A stretch of 64,000 nt of DNA, taken from contig JAAVTG010000493.1 in NCBI GenBank assembly GCA_011947345.1, positions 21,107 to 85,106 of the forward strand, read 5' to 3'. The position numbers and the translations under genes were made by a program. How positions within the stretch are numbered: position 1 is the stretch's first letter; each line of letters begins with the position of its first letter. This document shows, piece after piece, positions 9,035 to 19,895 of the stretch. Origin of the DNA: Phytophthora quininea (Eukaryota; Oomycota; Peronosporomycetes; Peronosporales; Peronosporaceae). The notes under the pieces were generated by a model. That model saw only the letters and a list, made by a program, of their open reading frames with translations, made no database searches and was not told the DNA's origin.

Positions 9035-10090
9035 ATGGCTCCAGTTCTCAATCTGCCTGCTTTGGAGCACTCTACCATGTCCCTAACGAGGAAGAACGCC
9101 GGGTCGATGGACGTCGACGACCAGCAAGACACTCCAGTCGAACTACCCCCGATCCGAACGAGGTCCAAGTCTCTCTGCTCAGGTACCGTCATGATCGCTG
9201 TCGTTGTGCTGCTTGTGCTTGGACTGGTGCTTTTCAACCTCGCCATCGAGATGAGCGTCCTGTCGTGCAGACTGGAGGTTCCAGTGATCCAAGACTTTCC
9301 TTGCTCTCCATCAGCCGTCAACTCGAGCACCGTCGTCTTCCACTCGGACCACCGATACTACTCCATCCTCAAAGACATGGAGCTACCGCCACCACCAACT
9401 TTCCACGGCGACCACAACGTGCTCTGCAACGACAGCGCTCACAATGAACTTGGCTACAGCTACTGCTTGCCAATCTCTGGCCGGAAGGACATGCCATTCT
9501 GCTCTGCAGCCGACCGCATGGATCTGCTGACGCAGCACTCCAGTGACACTCGCTGCTATGCCAGTGTGCTGCATTTGCTGTTGGTAGAAGTTTACGAAGA
9601 GCTGAAAGCCGCCGATAAGTCTCCGATTGTCGCCTTTGGCTCTCTGCTTGGAGCTGTTCGTGACAAGGCCATGATCCCGTTCACCGAAGACACTGACATC
9701 GCCTATAGTGGAGACTTGGGCTCCGATCAAGAGCTGCATCGCTCTCTATGGGAGAAAGGTTATCACTTCTTCTTCCTCAACATTTGGCGCGTTTGTGTTG
9801 CGCCAACACACCCGTTGGCAGCGATGTTGTACGACCCGAATCTGCCGACGACGACGCTCTTTTCGGTGCCGTACGTCGACTTGTACGCCATGCACCAACA
9901 AGAAGACTCGGAGTGGGCGATGGAGGAGATGGTGCGCATCAACGGCAGTCGCACACTCCCGGACGACAAAGTCCGACCGTTCTCGCGAGTCACCATCAAC
10001 GGCCTGGAATTCGACACCGTACACGACCCAGAGTTCTTTCTGGCAGAAATTTACGGCGACGACTACATGATGCCCAAGCCGCGCGGATAA
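9035..10090 (+). CDS. LicD/fukutin-like type II membrane protein (copy H)
   Basis: The predicted protein has 351 residues from the ATG at 9035 (a second ATG lies at 9077). A longer N-tail precedes one membrane segment (VMIAVVVLLVLGLVLFNLA). The lumenal domain carries SYCLPISGRKD, GSLLGAVR, IPFTEDTDIAY, WRVCVAPTHPL and VPYVDLYAM and ends at MPKPRG. IAYSG replaces the IGFVG of copies A-D, so it belongs to a more divergent subgroup. The frame is uninterrupted. The activity is inferred from the family; the substrate is unknown. Confidence 0.85.
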   Translation: MAPVLNLPALEHSTMSLTRKNAGSMDVDDQQDTPVELPPIRTRSKSLCSGTVMIAVVVLLVLGLVLFNLAIEMSVLSCRLEVPVIQDFPCSPSAVNSSTVVFHSDHRYYSILKDMELPPPPTFHGDHNVLCNDSAHNELGYSYCLPISGRKDMPFCSAADRMDLLTQHSSDTRCYASVLHLLLVEVYEELKAADKSPIVAFGSLLGAVRDKAMIPFTEDTDIAYSGDLGSDQELHRSLWEKGYHFFFLNIWRVCVAPTHPLAAMLYDPNLPTTTLFSVPYVDLYAMHQQEDSEWAMEEMVRINGSRTLPDDKVRPFSRVTINGLEFDTVHDPEFFLAEIYGDDYMMPKPRG

Positions 10091-10244
10091 CTGAGCCGAA
10101 TCAAAGTGTCGTAGTTCACACGAGCAGTAGTCAAGCAGTAGTAGATGTTAGTTGTCCTGGATAATTGAAACGACTGAAGCGTTGAATGGACGTCGTCGCC
10201 ATCGACTGTCTCGGCCATGATGGCCCCATTCCTAGTATTGCGAG

Positions 10245-11221
10245 ATGGAGCAGGTCGCCCTACATCCCCCACGAGGATCCAAGTTAACGTCGAGAGGTGC
10301 TTTGTTAGCCGCACTGGCGTTGCTGGTGTTCGGGCTGATGACTTGCGGCTTTGCCGTGGAATGGCACATTATTTCTCGTTCTCCCGTGGATTTCCTGCTG
10401 GGCAACAGGGGCGTGGCTTGCTCCCGGGAAAACTGAATGCGAGCGCGATAAAGTTCCACTCCGACCACGAGTACTATACGATGCTGAAGCAGACGCCTCC
10501 TCTTGCACCACCAGTGTTTCACGGCGACCATCGCGTGTTCTGTCAAGGCAGAAGTCTCAACCTCCGCAAGCAGCGCAAGTTCAGCTACTGTTTGCCGATC
10601 TCAGGACGCAAGGACTCGTCGTTCTGCGATGGCGCTGACCGGATGGATCTGCTCAAGCATAACTCGTCAGGGAATATCTGCCAAGCCAGCATTCTGCACA
10701 TGCTACTTGTTGAAGTATACGAAGAGCTCCAAGCTACCGGGAAATCTCCCGTGATCGCGTACGGGTCGCTGCTTGGTGCTGTACGGAATGAAGGAATCAT
10801 TCCTTACACTGAAGACGCCGACCTCGGATAGAAAGGGGTGATCCTTGCCCACGACAAGCTGCAAGTCGCGCTCTGGAGGAAAGGTTACCACCTTTTCCTC
10901 GACACGATTTGGCGCATGTGTGTGGCGCCAACTCACTCGCTCGCAGCGACGCTGTACGACCCGAATCTGCCGGTCACCATGAAGTTTACTGTACCGTACG
11001 TCGACTTGTACTCGATGAAGCCCAAGTCACACAGCACGGAGTGAAAGATGGACGAGATGAAGCGAGTGAACGGCAGCAGCACTCTACCCGAAGACAAAGT
11101 GCTGCCGTTTACACAGGTAACAATCAACGGACAGCAGTTCGACACTGTTCATGACCCCGACTTCTTCTTGAGAAGAATGTACAGCGACGACTTGATGACT
11201 CCAAAGCCGAGGAAAACATGA
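10245..11221 (+). pseudogene. LicD/fukutin-like pseudogene (copy I)
   Basis: From the ATG at 10245 the reading gives a short N-tail and membrane segment, then needs a one-base shift in the C run near 10423 to continue. The LicD-like domain (SYCLPISGRKD, GSLLGAVR, IPYTEDADLG) is then stopped by TAG at 10829-10831. The same frame resumes with WRKGYHLF, VAPTHSLA and VPYVDLYSM and is stopped again by TGA at 11042-11044, before reading to the PKPRKT end at 11221. Two in-frame nonsense changes in conserved sequence argue for real decay, not only sequencing error. It is the tandem neighbour of copy H, 154 bp away. Confidence 0.85.
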
Positions 11222-11542
11222 TCACGTAACGGGTGTTGGATTCCTGGCCATCTGCTCCTCGTAGGAGAACAGACAACACGCGATCGAGTTTGCCTGGATT
11301 CCCATTGAAGCCGAGTGCATATATCGTTGAGGAAGGCGAAAGAAGAATTAAAATACTCAACTGGTAGAAACTTAGTTCAGTCCACGGGACAGCAGAAGCT
11401 CCATTGAACTGCTTTCGAGCCGCAGGAATGCCAAGAAAGTGTTGAAATGAGAATAAGCTGTTGTGAGACCACTAGTTAGTTCGTTACGGAAGACTAGATG
11501 CTAGAGACCTTTGTCAATTTGGCAACTCACGCGACATCCGCA
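11222..11542. other. Spacer before the duplication arm
   Basis: Short non-coding stretch between the pseudogene and the inverted duplication boundary at 11543. No feature is recognised. Confidence 0.5.
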
Positions 11543-12303
11543 CTCACCGAATCCGCTGCCGACGCCGCCACCGTGTCCGAGAACCTCGCCAAGCGCTGGA
11601 ACGAGTACGGCGCTGTGTCGCCCGAAGGTCTTGGCTCCATCTCGCCATTCATCACCAGTATCGAAGTCGAAGCCCACTTCCGCGCCACCCCGGCAACTCC
11701 TCGCTCGCCATGGAGATCATCCGTCGTCAGTGGGGGTACATGCTCGACCACTTCAGCAACTCCACCACCATCGAGGCGTACTACGAGACCGGCGAGCTCA
11801 TGTATCCGTTCTACGGCCTCGAGTTGGGCGGTTACATCTCCCACGCTCATGCCTGGTCCACAGGTCCGACGGCTTCTTTGACGTTTCATGTCGGTGGCCT
11901 GAACCCTGTGACCGATGCCGGCAAGACGTGGGAGTTCGCTCCGCTGGCGGCTGGCTCTGGCGTTGGAGAGCTGCAGACGGGTTACACGCTGGCGACGGGT
12001 GACTTTAGCGTGGCGTGGACGACCAAGAACGCCGACAGCTTCTTCGCAGCCAATGTCACCACTCCCCAGGACACCTCGGGGTCGATCTCGGTGCCGACGT
12101 TCGGCAAGTCGCTCGACTCAATCCAAGTGAGCATCAACGGCGAGACGGTGTGGGCGAGCGGGGTGTCGTCGTCGGACGCGTACGGAGTCGCCAGCGGATC
12201 GGACGACTTTGTGACGGTGTCGACGGTGTCGACCGGAGGCTCGTTCTCGATCGTGGCGAAGGAGGCTGGGGAAGTCGGTGGCGAAGCACCGATGTCGTGC
12301 TAG
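11543..12303 (+). pseudogene. 5'-truncated, frameshifted copy of the rhamnosidase gene
   Basis: Only the 3' third of the GH78 gene is present: the end of the catalytic barrel, including HAWSTGPTASL, and the C-terminal beta domain. The signal peptide and the catalytic DGAKRDR region are absent. A run of four Cs near 11690, where the parent gene has five, shifts the frame. The stop at 12301-12303 matches the parent gene. It cannot make an active enzyme. Confidence 0.9.
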
Positions 12304-12479
12304 CCAATCGAGGGGTGATCATTAGAATGCGAAAAGTAAGATTGTCACAGTCGAAACAGTCGTGGTTTCACTGTCAACGTCTTCCGAGACCCTTGGCCGA
12401 AGGACCGCGACTCGTTGGAGTTCAATCATGTTTTCATTCTCACTTCCAACAGTCCGTGCAAAGCTGTTCCAAGCACAAG

Positions 12480-13436
12480 ATGTCCGAGTATACTGCAGTT
12501 GCAGCCCACTTCAGAGGGCTCAAGCACGAACGTGACGTCACCTGGAAGGCTTTCGCTGCGATCCCCGTGCTGACGTTGGGACTCATCGGACTTGTGGCTT
12601 TGGATGTGTCCATGGAGACGTACGTTATCTCGAGAGCTTCGACGTCTGCTCTATTGAGCTCTGAAGTCTGCACGCCACGAGTGATCAACGCCAGCAACGT
12701 CGAATACCATTCCGATCACCCGTTCTACTCGACACTCAAGGACATGAACCCACCACCACCACCAGAGTTTCGAGACGACCACGCCATCCTCTGCAACGAG
12801 TGGACTCGACACCTGGCCCAGTTCAGCTACTGCTTGCCCATTTCAGGTCGCAAGGACACTCCGTTCTGCACGAAACCTGACCGACTGGACCTGATTGATA
12901 CGTCCAAGCCGATCTGCTACGCGAGTGTGTTGCACATGCTGTTGGTGGCAGTGTACGAAGAGCTGCAAGCCACTGGGAACGCTCCGTTCCTTGCTTTTGG
13001 CTCTTTACTTGGAGCTGTCCGTGATGAGTCGATGATTCCTTTCACCGAGGACAGCGATATTGGATTCGTTGGTGAACTACAAGAGCAGAGCGTGTTGAAG
13101 GAGGCGTTGTGGAGGAAAGGGTATTACATGTTCAAGAGGAGGATTTGGCGGGTCTGCGTGGCTCCGACACACCCGTTAGCTGGTCATTTGTACGACTCAA
13201 GCTTGCCGCTGACGAAAAAGTATGCCGTGCCGTACTTGAATTTGTACTCTATGAAGCAGCGAGACGACGCAGACTGGGACCTGCAGGGTTACAAAGGCCA
13301 GTTGCCTGACAACAAAGCACAACCATTTTCGCAGCTATTTCTCAACGGGATGCTGTTCGACACCGTGCACGATCCCGAGTTCTTTCTGACGAAAATGTAC
13401 GGGGACGACTACACGACGCCAAAGCCCCGCGAATGA
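12480..13436 (+). CDS. LicD/fukutin-like type II membrane protein (copy D', duplicate of D)
   Basis: The predicted protein has 318 residues from the ATG at 12480, mirror image of copy D at 4838-5794. All family motifs are intact: membrane segment, SYCLPISGR, GSLLGAVR, IPFTEDSDIGF, WRVCVAPTHPL and final PKPRE. It differs from copy D by only a few residues, for example VPYLNLY in place of VPYLDLY, Ile for Val in the DLIDT stretch, and Met for Val before IPFTED. The upstream 176 bp are also duplicated, so it should share copy D's promoter. The open frame extending upstream to 12015 overlaps the rhamnosidase pseudogene and is not taken as the start. Confidence 0.85.
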   Translation: MSEYTAVAAHFRGLKHERDVTWKAFAAIPVLTLGLIGLVALDVSMETYVISRASTSALLSSEVCTPRVINASNVEYHSDHPFYSTLKDMNPPPPPEFRDDHAILCNEWTRHLAQFSYCLPISGRKDTPFCTKPDRLDLIDTSKPICYASVLHMLLVAVYEELQATGNAPFLAFGSLLGAVRDESMIPFTEDSDIGFVGELQEQSVLKEALWRKGYYMFKRRIWRVCVAPTHPLAGHLYDSSLPLTKKYAVPYLNLYSMKQRDDADWDLQGYKGQLPDNKAQPFSQLFLNGMLFDTVHDPEFFLTKMYGDDYTTPKPRE

Positions 13437-13481
13437 ACTTTACAATAGCAACACCACAGCATCAATGAATATTTTACCACT

Positions 13482-13608
13482 CTATTTCTCTCGTGGCTTC
13501 GGTGTCATGAAGTCCGAGCCGTACGCTTTCTTCAAAAGTACTTAGGGTCATGTACAGTATCGAACTGCATGCCATTCACCGTCACCTTTGCAAAGGGCTG
13601 CACTCGGT
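13482..13608 (-). pseudogene. Tail fragment of a copy-C-like gene
   Basis: Only the last 127 bp of copy C are present, on the minus strand, cut at the duplication boundary. The fragment carries the same four-base T run as copy C (read as A on the plus strand), so it has the same frame break before the PKPRE tail. Confidence 0.85.
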
Positions 13609-14132
13609 TCACGCAAAAGTGCCATCCTTCTCTATTTGATATTATTGCTATACCTGATAGCAAGGCGAGCAACGGCAACTATCAGTCAGGACTGGATACA
13701 CTGACCTCCTATTTACCATTTCATTTACCCTTTTTACGGACACCGTTATAAGTTTTTCAAAATGGGTTAGGTGACATGAGCTATCATAGGCACGCCGAGG
13801 GCAATTTCGATATATCCATGCAAAAGAGCTCTGATTAGGGAGTGGACGATCCCTGATTAATTGTAAATCAGGGCTGTGTACTGCGTGAACGTATACGTAA
13901 AAAGTCGTAAGAAGTTGCGGCGCAGTCGTGTCGCTTCAGGGTGCGGCGCAGCTCTCACACAAAGCTTTGGCGACCATGGAGGGCAAGCTACCGAGCATTA
14001 GATGCTGGTGAATCGAGTGTCGTTGGGCTAGCGGCGCGCGCGTGCGAGCACTCAGCTCACAACGCAATTTGCGCTCTTGGAGACGCATCAACCTCGACAC
14101 CCAGTGCTGCACCCTGTTCGCCATCGCCAGTT
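13609..14132. other. AT-rich spacer; unknown
   Basis: Sequence unlike the flanking array begins exactly at the duplication boundary. It contains no recognised gene. It may be part of the unit carrying the next gene, but I see no terminal repeats. Confidence 0.4.
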
Positions 14133-14849
14133 ATGGAGCTGCTCGACGCGATCCACAAAGACGTGCTGAAGCAGAAGGAAGAGAAGGCCGTGAATTTCTT
14201 CTCGCGCGTTGAAGACCTCCGCTCGTTCATTGCTTGCGCGAAACCCGCTCCCGACGTGAACATCACTGTCAAGATGTGCTGCCTGACGTCAGAGCGTCTC
14301 AGTGGAGACAATGGCACTCGTGTGACCACCATCGACGCCAGCCAGCATGCGCTGTTCGAGGCCACCTTTGACGGTTTCATGGAGCTGACGTCGAGCAAGC
14401 GCAAGCCCTACGTGGCTCAGATCACGGTGTGGGGCCCTAAGTCGAAGAAGGGGTCCCCGAGCAAGCCGGGCATAACTTTCCAAACCGAGGCTGTCTACGA
14501 GTTCCGCCAGGTCGATGCGGTTGCCTTCTACGCCGACATACCAACTGGCCGCGTTCAGTGGGAGCGCAACGTCAAGGACAAGATTGTGGAGGCGCTGGCC
14601 CCGCTGAAGAAGCGCAAGGCAGCACGTGAGATGTCGTCCAAGAACGGCAAGGCTAAGGCGTGGGCCCTTGCATTTGACTCGGATTCCGCTGAAAGCGGTG
14701 ATGACAACGCTGCGAGTGGCGACGATGTCTGCATGGAGGCGGTGAGCAACGCGGGGAGTGACGCGAAGGATGCTGAAGTTGCCGTCCGCACCGTGTTGTA
14801 CGCCTTCGGCAGTGATGGTTCCAAACTTTTCAAGTTGCATGCTCGCTAG
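14133..14849 (+). CDS. Hypothetical protein, uninterrupted
   Basis: The predicted protein has 238 residues from the ATG at 14133; the frame is open to 13941, but the upstream part is low-complexity. The first half looks like a folded alpha/beta domain, with motifs such as SFIACAKPAPDVN and AVAFYADIPTGRVQWE. A basic stretch (LKKRKAAREMSSKNGKAK) resembles a nuclear signal, and an acidic Ser/Asp-rich segment follows. I do not recognise the family. It lies between the LicD-like array and a LINE remnant and has no visible break, unlike its neighbours. It could be a host gene or an accessory gene of a mobile element. Confidence 0.55.
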   Translation: MELLDAIHKDVLKQKEEKAVNFFSRVEDLRSFIACAKPAPDVNITVKMCCLTSERLSGDNGTRVTTIDASQHALFEATFDGFMELTSSKRKPYVAQITVWGPKSKKGSPSKPGITFQTEAVYEFRQVDAVAFYADIPTGRVQWERNVKDKIVEALAPLKKRKAAREMSSKNGKAKAWALAFDSDSAESGDDNAASGDDVCMEAVSNAGSDAKDAEVAVRTVLYAFGSDGSKLFKLHAR

Positions 14850-14887
14850 TCGGTTAATGTCGGGCAGCAGCGGCGGCATATCGCAAA

Positions 14888-16775
14888 CTAACACTCCTCA
14901 ATCCATATGAACGATACCCCTTGGATGCGAGTACATCTCGTCAGTATATTCGTTTGTAGGACCGTCATTGCATCAGTAAGTGGTAAAGCTAATTTTCGCT
15001 CAATCCACAGGTTTCCATTCGTCCAAGGAAGACCGTATTTCCACAGGCCTTTTGTTCTCCAATTTGGAGTTGTACGTGCATTTACTAGCTGTTCGTGTGA
15101 ACGAAGGATATCTCCAGCTACCCTCTCAATGTGGCTTTCTTCAATGGCACATTCGCCAACTACTCGTGCGCTCATCGCATGCAGTTCAACTTTTAGGTTC
15201 GGCAAAGCAAGCCCTCCATCGTTTTTTTTTGGCAATTCCAAGGCTTCCGAGCTAATCCATCCTCTAGTTCGCAATTCTGGTAAAGCGCCTTCGTTCGGCT
15301 TCCTCTACGATTACAGGGGTGGCCACGCATGGTGGGCTACGAAAAGCGGCCTCGGAATAATTATTGCGCTCACGATGTCAACTCGCTGGGGGACCGAATT
15401 CGTTTTTATCTATCGCCAAGACTAGTCGTGTTGTGAGAGCCGCAAAAGCTCTTTTCCATGTCTCCAGAGTAGTATTTCCATTCCCAGCCCAATGGCCAAG
15501 GTATCGGCCCCCATGTGCAATCCAATGGGCGTTACGGCTGTGGCCTCTTCTAGTACAGTCGGGGGTCTAGGGACCAGCGGTATTGCTACGGACTTGTCAA
15601 TGTTAACTTGCAGACCAGAGCACGCTGAAAAACGCTTGACCGCTGTTATGATACCGGGTTGCATTTTCCTGGAGCGAATGTAGATGGCCGTGTCATCTGC
15701 GTAACCAGCTACACATAATCGAAAAACTCCTTCCTTTCCAATCAGTTTGATCCCAAAGGAATCTCCCAATGCTTCTATCTCACCGTAAAGTAAATTGACC
15801 GCAAGAAGGAATAGCAGTGGGGCAGCGGGCACCCTTGGCGTATCCCTCTGCAAACTGGGATTGGTGCAGATGGAAGCCCATTCGCCAAAAAGGTTGCCGA
15901 CGTGTTAGAGTGTGTTATCTCTACCAAACCTTTGGCCTTTAAAACTCCCATTTCTGCCGGAAGTTTTCAACATACTGATCAATTAGGTCTGGGTCTGTAG
16001 TACCACTATTCATCACAGGAAACCATGCATCAGCGAGGATGTTCGCTTTGTCTGTACAGTCTTGGCACTGACTCATTTGCAGGTGTGAGGCGATGAATAA
16101 TGTTATCGCCGAACTTCGTACATATTCTGCGATAGAATTTTTTGAGGACGATCGATTATTCCAGGTATGCTGTCTTATGAGCTTCCTTTGACATGAGCGT
16201 CGCCTTTGGGCCTGAAGGGCTCGTATTTGCTGAATGATACTTGTCCTACATGTAGAGTCTGAAGGTTGGTGTTGGGCTTGATCTAGTTTACGCAGTTTGG
16301 CTGTCAAGCGTCGAATGCGCTGCCGGTAACCGCGCGACAACTTTCGGCGGCATCGTGTTTTTAGTTTTCCGATTTCTGCACGTAGTGAAGTTTTGACAGT
16401 ATCCCACGAGGTTGCCACTGACTCAGCTTCCATGGACTCACAATCCCGAGTTTGTTGAGCAAAATCGGCTAGTCTCGTGGATATCAAATGACCAGCAGCG
16501 GAGGTCATGTAGTGAGGCATTGGATAAATTTTGGATTGTCGCTTGATGCACAAAGGCGATTGTTTGTTTTGCAGGTGCATTAAAACACCTTGATGATCGG
16601 AATTAAATGGACATGTTGTCGTTTCAACGTGTTTGACCCATGGTGTCAGTGATGAAGACAAATACCATCGATCGAGTCGACTCGACCCTTGTTGACCATT
16701 TGGGCGTTCATTTCCGCGCACCATGAGCTCCACCAACTCCGCGAGCAGCACGCTGCTAACACTAGAGTTGTTCAA
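14888..16775 (-). mobile_element. Decayed non-LTR (LINE) retrotransposon
   Basis: Minus-strand pieces appear in LINE order. At 16775-15939 is the end of an APE-type endonuclease (SRLDRWYLSS, then SDHQGVLMHL) and a basic linker region. At about 15880-15422 are reverse transcriptase motifs (RGIRQGCPL in one frame, APLLFLLAV in the next, and the catalytic AGYADDTAIY). At 15274-14888 is a C-terminal piece (DGGLALPNLK). Frameshifts and a probable deletion separate the pieces, and the 5' part is missing. The element cannot move by itself. Confidence 0.75.
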
Positions 16776-17191
16776 GTTGCTGTTCGTCGGATTGATGATG
16801 CGCGCGCGTGCGTTACGAAGAAAATCAGCGGGAAGCCGATGCCGCCGCCGGTGTCTGGCTGCGAAGCACCTGTGACGCCATTATAAACGACCGCCTGACT
16901 CGACGTTGGCAACATGAAGATCGACTGGGCTCTATTCTGCAACATGCGCGATCGCTACAACTTGCACAAGCAAGTTCAAGCCCACAGCATTCCTGTGAGC
17001 GCAAGAGGGGCAAGGTATCGCTTACAGGTGGAAAGGTGCTGAAGAAACACAGACGAACGGATACGGTGGAAACTGCTAAAACTCGGAATGTCATCGTGGA
17101 GACGCCTGGAGACGTGAAGGAGGCACCAGAAGTAATTGAGATTAGCGATGAAAGTGACATTAGCAAAGCTTCACTCGGAATTGAAGAGTAA
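16689..17191 (+). pseudogene. Hypothetical gene fragment with acidic SUMO-interaction-like tail
   Basis: Two frames join near the GCGCGCG run at 16800-16810. The first gives QLREQHAANTRVVQVAVRRI and the second RYEENQREADAAAG and onward to the stop at 17191, so a one- or two-base indel in that run is likely. The product is helical and charged, then lysine-rich, and ends with an acidic tail containing VIEISDESD, which resembles a SUMO-interaction motif. The 5' end is lost against the LINE remnant. The family is not recognised. Confidence 0.4.
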
Positions 17192-18299
17192 TGACACAGT
17201 TTATATCAGTCATTATTGTTGTTACTACAATCACAACATGCTACCAAAAAATAACCTACGAAATTCGGGCTTCATTCCAAGTTAGAATCCTGGAGCTGTA
17301 GTGACCGCACGTGCTTGGATCCACCAATGCTTCAGCGATGCTTTAGCTCGTAGATATGTGTCAGCCTTAGCATTGTGCCTGAACGTTGCGCCCGAAGGAT
17401 ACTAGCTACCAACCATTACAAATCGTCGTCTTTCTACGATTTTCGTAGGTTTTGAACGTTGCAGGACAGCGTACTACTGCAAGTGCCATTGTCGTTAAGG
17501 CTATCCTCATCTTTGTATTCATCGTACACTTCAACGATGCTTTTATATTCATAGATCTGGATCGATGCACGACACACGCTTTGCAGATTCATGCTCTTCG
17601 CGTCGACGAGCTGCGACGCAAGATTTTGGCTCGCTGTGCTTCAAGCGTTCCACAGCGCTATCTCATCACGTTGACTTGCATTCAGTTTGTAGCTTTTGAA
17701 GGCTGTTAGAGTACCTGACGCTCGGAAATCGGTCCTTCGGAATTAGCAATGCCAGTCGAAAATATATTTTACGCGGTTTGTACACGGATATTACAAAGAG
17801 CCAATTTCATTGAAAGGATTTAGCGATTCCTACATGTACGCTACCAATCTGCTTCTCACCATACGTAGCTTTCATATACACTGCGACAGGCACCTTCCTC
17901 TCTCCTGCCAGTCACGTATTCCGGGGTACACACATGCTCCTTGTTTTGGTGTCATCTTCACTTCCTCACGCACCAATTGCCGCGTTGGTGCGCAGCTGCT
18001 GAAGAACTTGCCTTTCGTCAACTGTAGACGAGTAATGGGCTCCAATAGCAGGCGGTTTTCGTTTCTGGGCCTACAATCAACAACAATTGGCGAACTAATG
18101 AACTTAGAATGGAGACAACCCGGTTTGGTCTGCTGGAGTAGCATCAAATATGCCTATCCGATGAACTCTGCTCTTGCTCACCAATTCAGAGAATTTAGCC
18201 ATCGAATTCCTGGTAGCTTTCCCACGCTTGCTGACAATCCAACATCGGGAAGATGCCAAATTGGACGATCCGCACCATTAATTTACACTCACTGAAAAG
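17192..18299. other. AT-rich region without recognised genes
   Basis: Open frames here are short and overlap on both strands with no recognised domain. It is probably degraded repeat sequence. Confidence 0.45.
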
Positions 18300-19430
18300 C
18301 GATCTGCTAACCCAGTATTATTTGCACACACAGAACCCCCGCAACTGGATCAGGAAGTGGCCGCTATCCTCAACGTCGCAAAACACACCGTCTGGAAAGT
18401 GCCACATTCTTGGGCAACGCGCATGTCGCCACTTTGGGCAAGAAAACGTAGGTGGGGCCAAACCCGTAAGAAATACCGACGCGAGATAGGAAGAAAGAGG
18501 GCAAGTCTGGGAAAGCAGAGAATTAAAGCCGCAGCCCTCGCATGGGATAAGGAAAATGCAGAAATCGGGACGGCTCTGAAGACGGTGCCTTGGAGAAAGA
18601 TTGGCAGTACTGTTGGTGCTTCAACCTACCAAACCACCCTCCTCTGTCGCTTGAAACCACACGCTTTGCCGATGTGGAACAAAAATGACGATGCTAATAC
18701 TTGCCCACACACAGTGTGACACCCAACCAAATAATAGTTCAATTCCAGAACGGTCTGCAAAGTTGCCTGGATCAAGTGACGTCTTCATACGTGTTTTCGG
18801 CAAATACCTGTGGGGAATGGGCCTTGGCGATGTATACAAGGCGGAACCTGCGAAACCAGCATCAGGCCTCCTTCTCTCTGCCTTCACCGAACCGAAGCAT
18901 TTTCGTTGGTTTTTCGATGGTGGTTCACGTGGGAACCCAGGCACAGGAGGATGCGGAAGTGTGCTAGTTAAAATTGATGAGTTTTTAACCCACAAATTGT
19001 TTGGACGAGCAGCATTTCGTTGGCCAGCAAACGGTGCACCAACAATATTGCTGAACTTACGGGGCTGCGATGTCTCCTGCAGCATGTGGTCGACAAGCGA
19101 CTGCAACAAGTGCACGTTGTCGACGATAGCTAACTGATACTCGGAATGATGAAGAAGCGACCAAAATCTAAGGCACGTCGCTTCCTATCGATCTACGAAC
19201 GAGTTCGAACTTTGGCGGACACAGCCAGAGTAGCATCCTGGACTCACCATTACCGCTGCCATAATAAAATGGCAGATCGATTGGTCAACCTTGCCATGGA
19301 TGACCAAAGAAGCAAACAAGACGAGCATCATAGTGTTGACTCGCTGGAATCAAGGTATCCAGGAGTGCGTCAATATCTCATGAGTGACTACAGCGAATGG
19401 GCTTCTTCCTTTGGAAAAAGCATAGCCTAA
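18300..19430 (+). mobile_element. 3' remnant of a LINE with zinc-binding region and RNase H
   Basis: Plus-strand fragments in several frames include a reverse-transcriptase zinc-binding region (LLCRLKPHALPMW, then CPH) near 18640-18720. Near 18905-18975 is an RNase H start (FDGGSRGNPGTGG, with the first catalytic Asp). At 19225-19300 is the RNase H end (HHYRCHNKMADRLVNLAMD, with the late His and Asp). At least two frame changes separate them. The upstream reverse transcriptase is not seen. It is a dead copy. Confidence 0.7.
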
Positions 19431-19895
19431 TTTCCCAGGGCATCGAATGACTCTTGATGCCACTGGAAAATGTACTACAATCCCATTCTCAAATACTGAG
19501 TATGGAAGGGATATTAGCAGTTCGGCAACAGCCAGTAACACAATATACCAAAACAATACAAACAAAACAAAAGACTGGGCCGTATCAGTCTTCTGTAGGA
19601 TTTCGACCCATTTCTGACCTCTGCATCAAGGTCGTCGGATGTTCTTTCAGCATCACGTCGTGTAGGTTGTAGTGTAGCAGTAGTACTGGCAGCGCTTCGG
19701 GAGATAAGAGTGAAGATTCTTTCCGTCATCTACCCTCTCCCACACGGCTTTCCCTGGCTCCACGACCTCGTGCAGGAACCAGGAGCGGTTCTCAAACGAG
19801 ACCTCGCACTCGTCCGTCCGCAAGTTCGTGCACAATTGCATGAACTGGTTCAACTGAATAAAATGAGTGTTATATTTATAAGCCCTTTTCCCGGA
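19431..19895. other. No feature recognised before the tRNA
   Basis: AT-rich sequence between the LINE remnant and the tRNA gene. I find no supported gene. Confidence 0.45.

Larger units (their letters stand above)
11543..13608. repeat. Arm 2 of the ~2.07-kb inverted duplication
   Basis: This is the near-identical reverse complement of 4666-6732. The left edge falls inside rhamnosidase coding sequence at the triplets for LTES; the right edge falls inside the tail of copy C. It carries substitutions relative to arm 1 and one missing base near 11690, so it is not just a mis-assembled second reading of the same DNA. Confidence 0.9.

Noticed and set aside
14057..14894. Minus-strand frames opposite the hypothetical gene at 14133
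   Set aside because: They lack a coherent domain and overlap the plus-strand frame, which has better coding composition.
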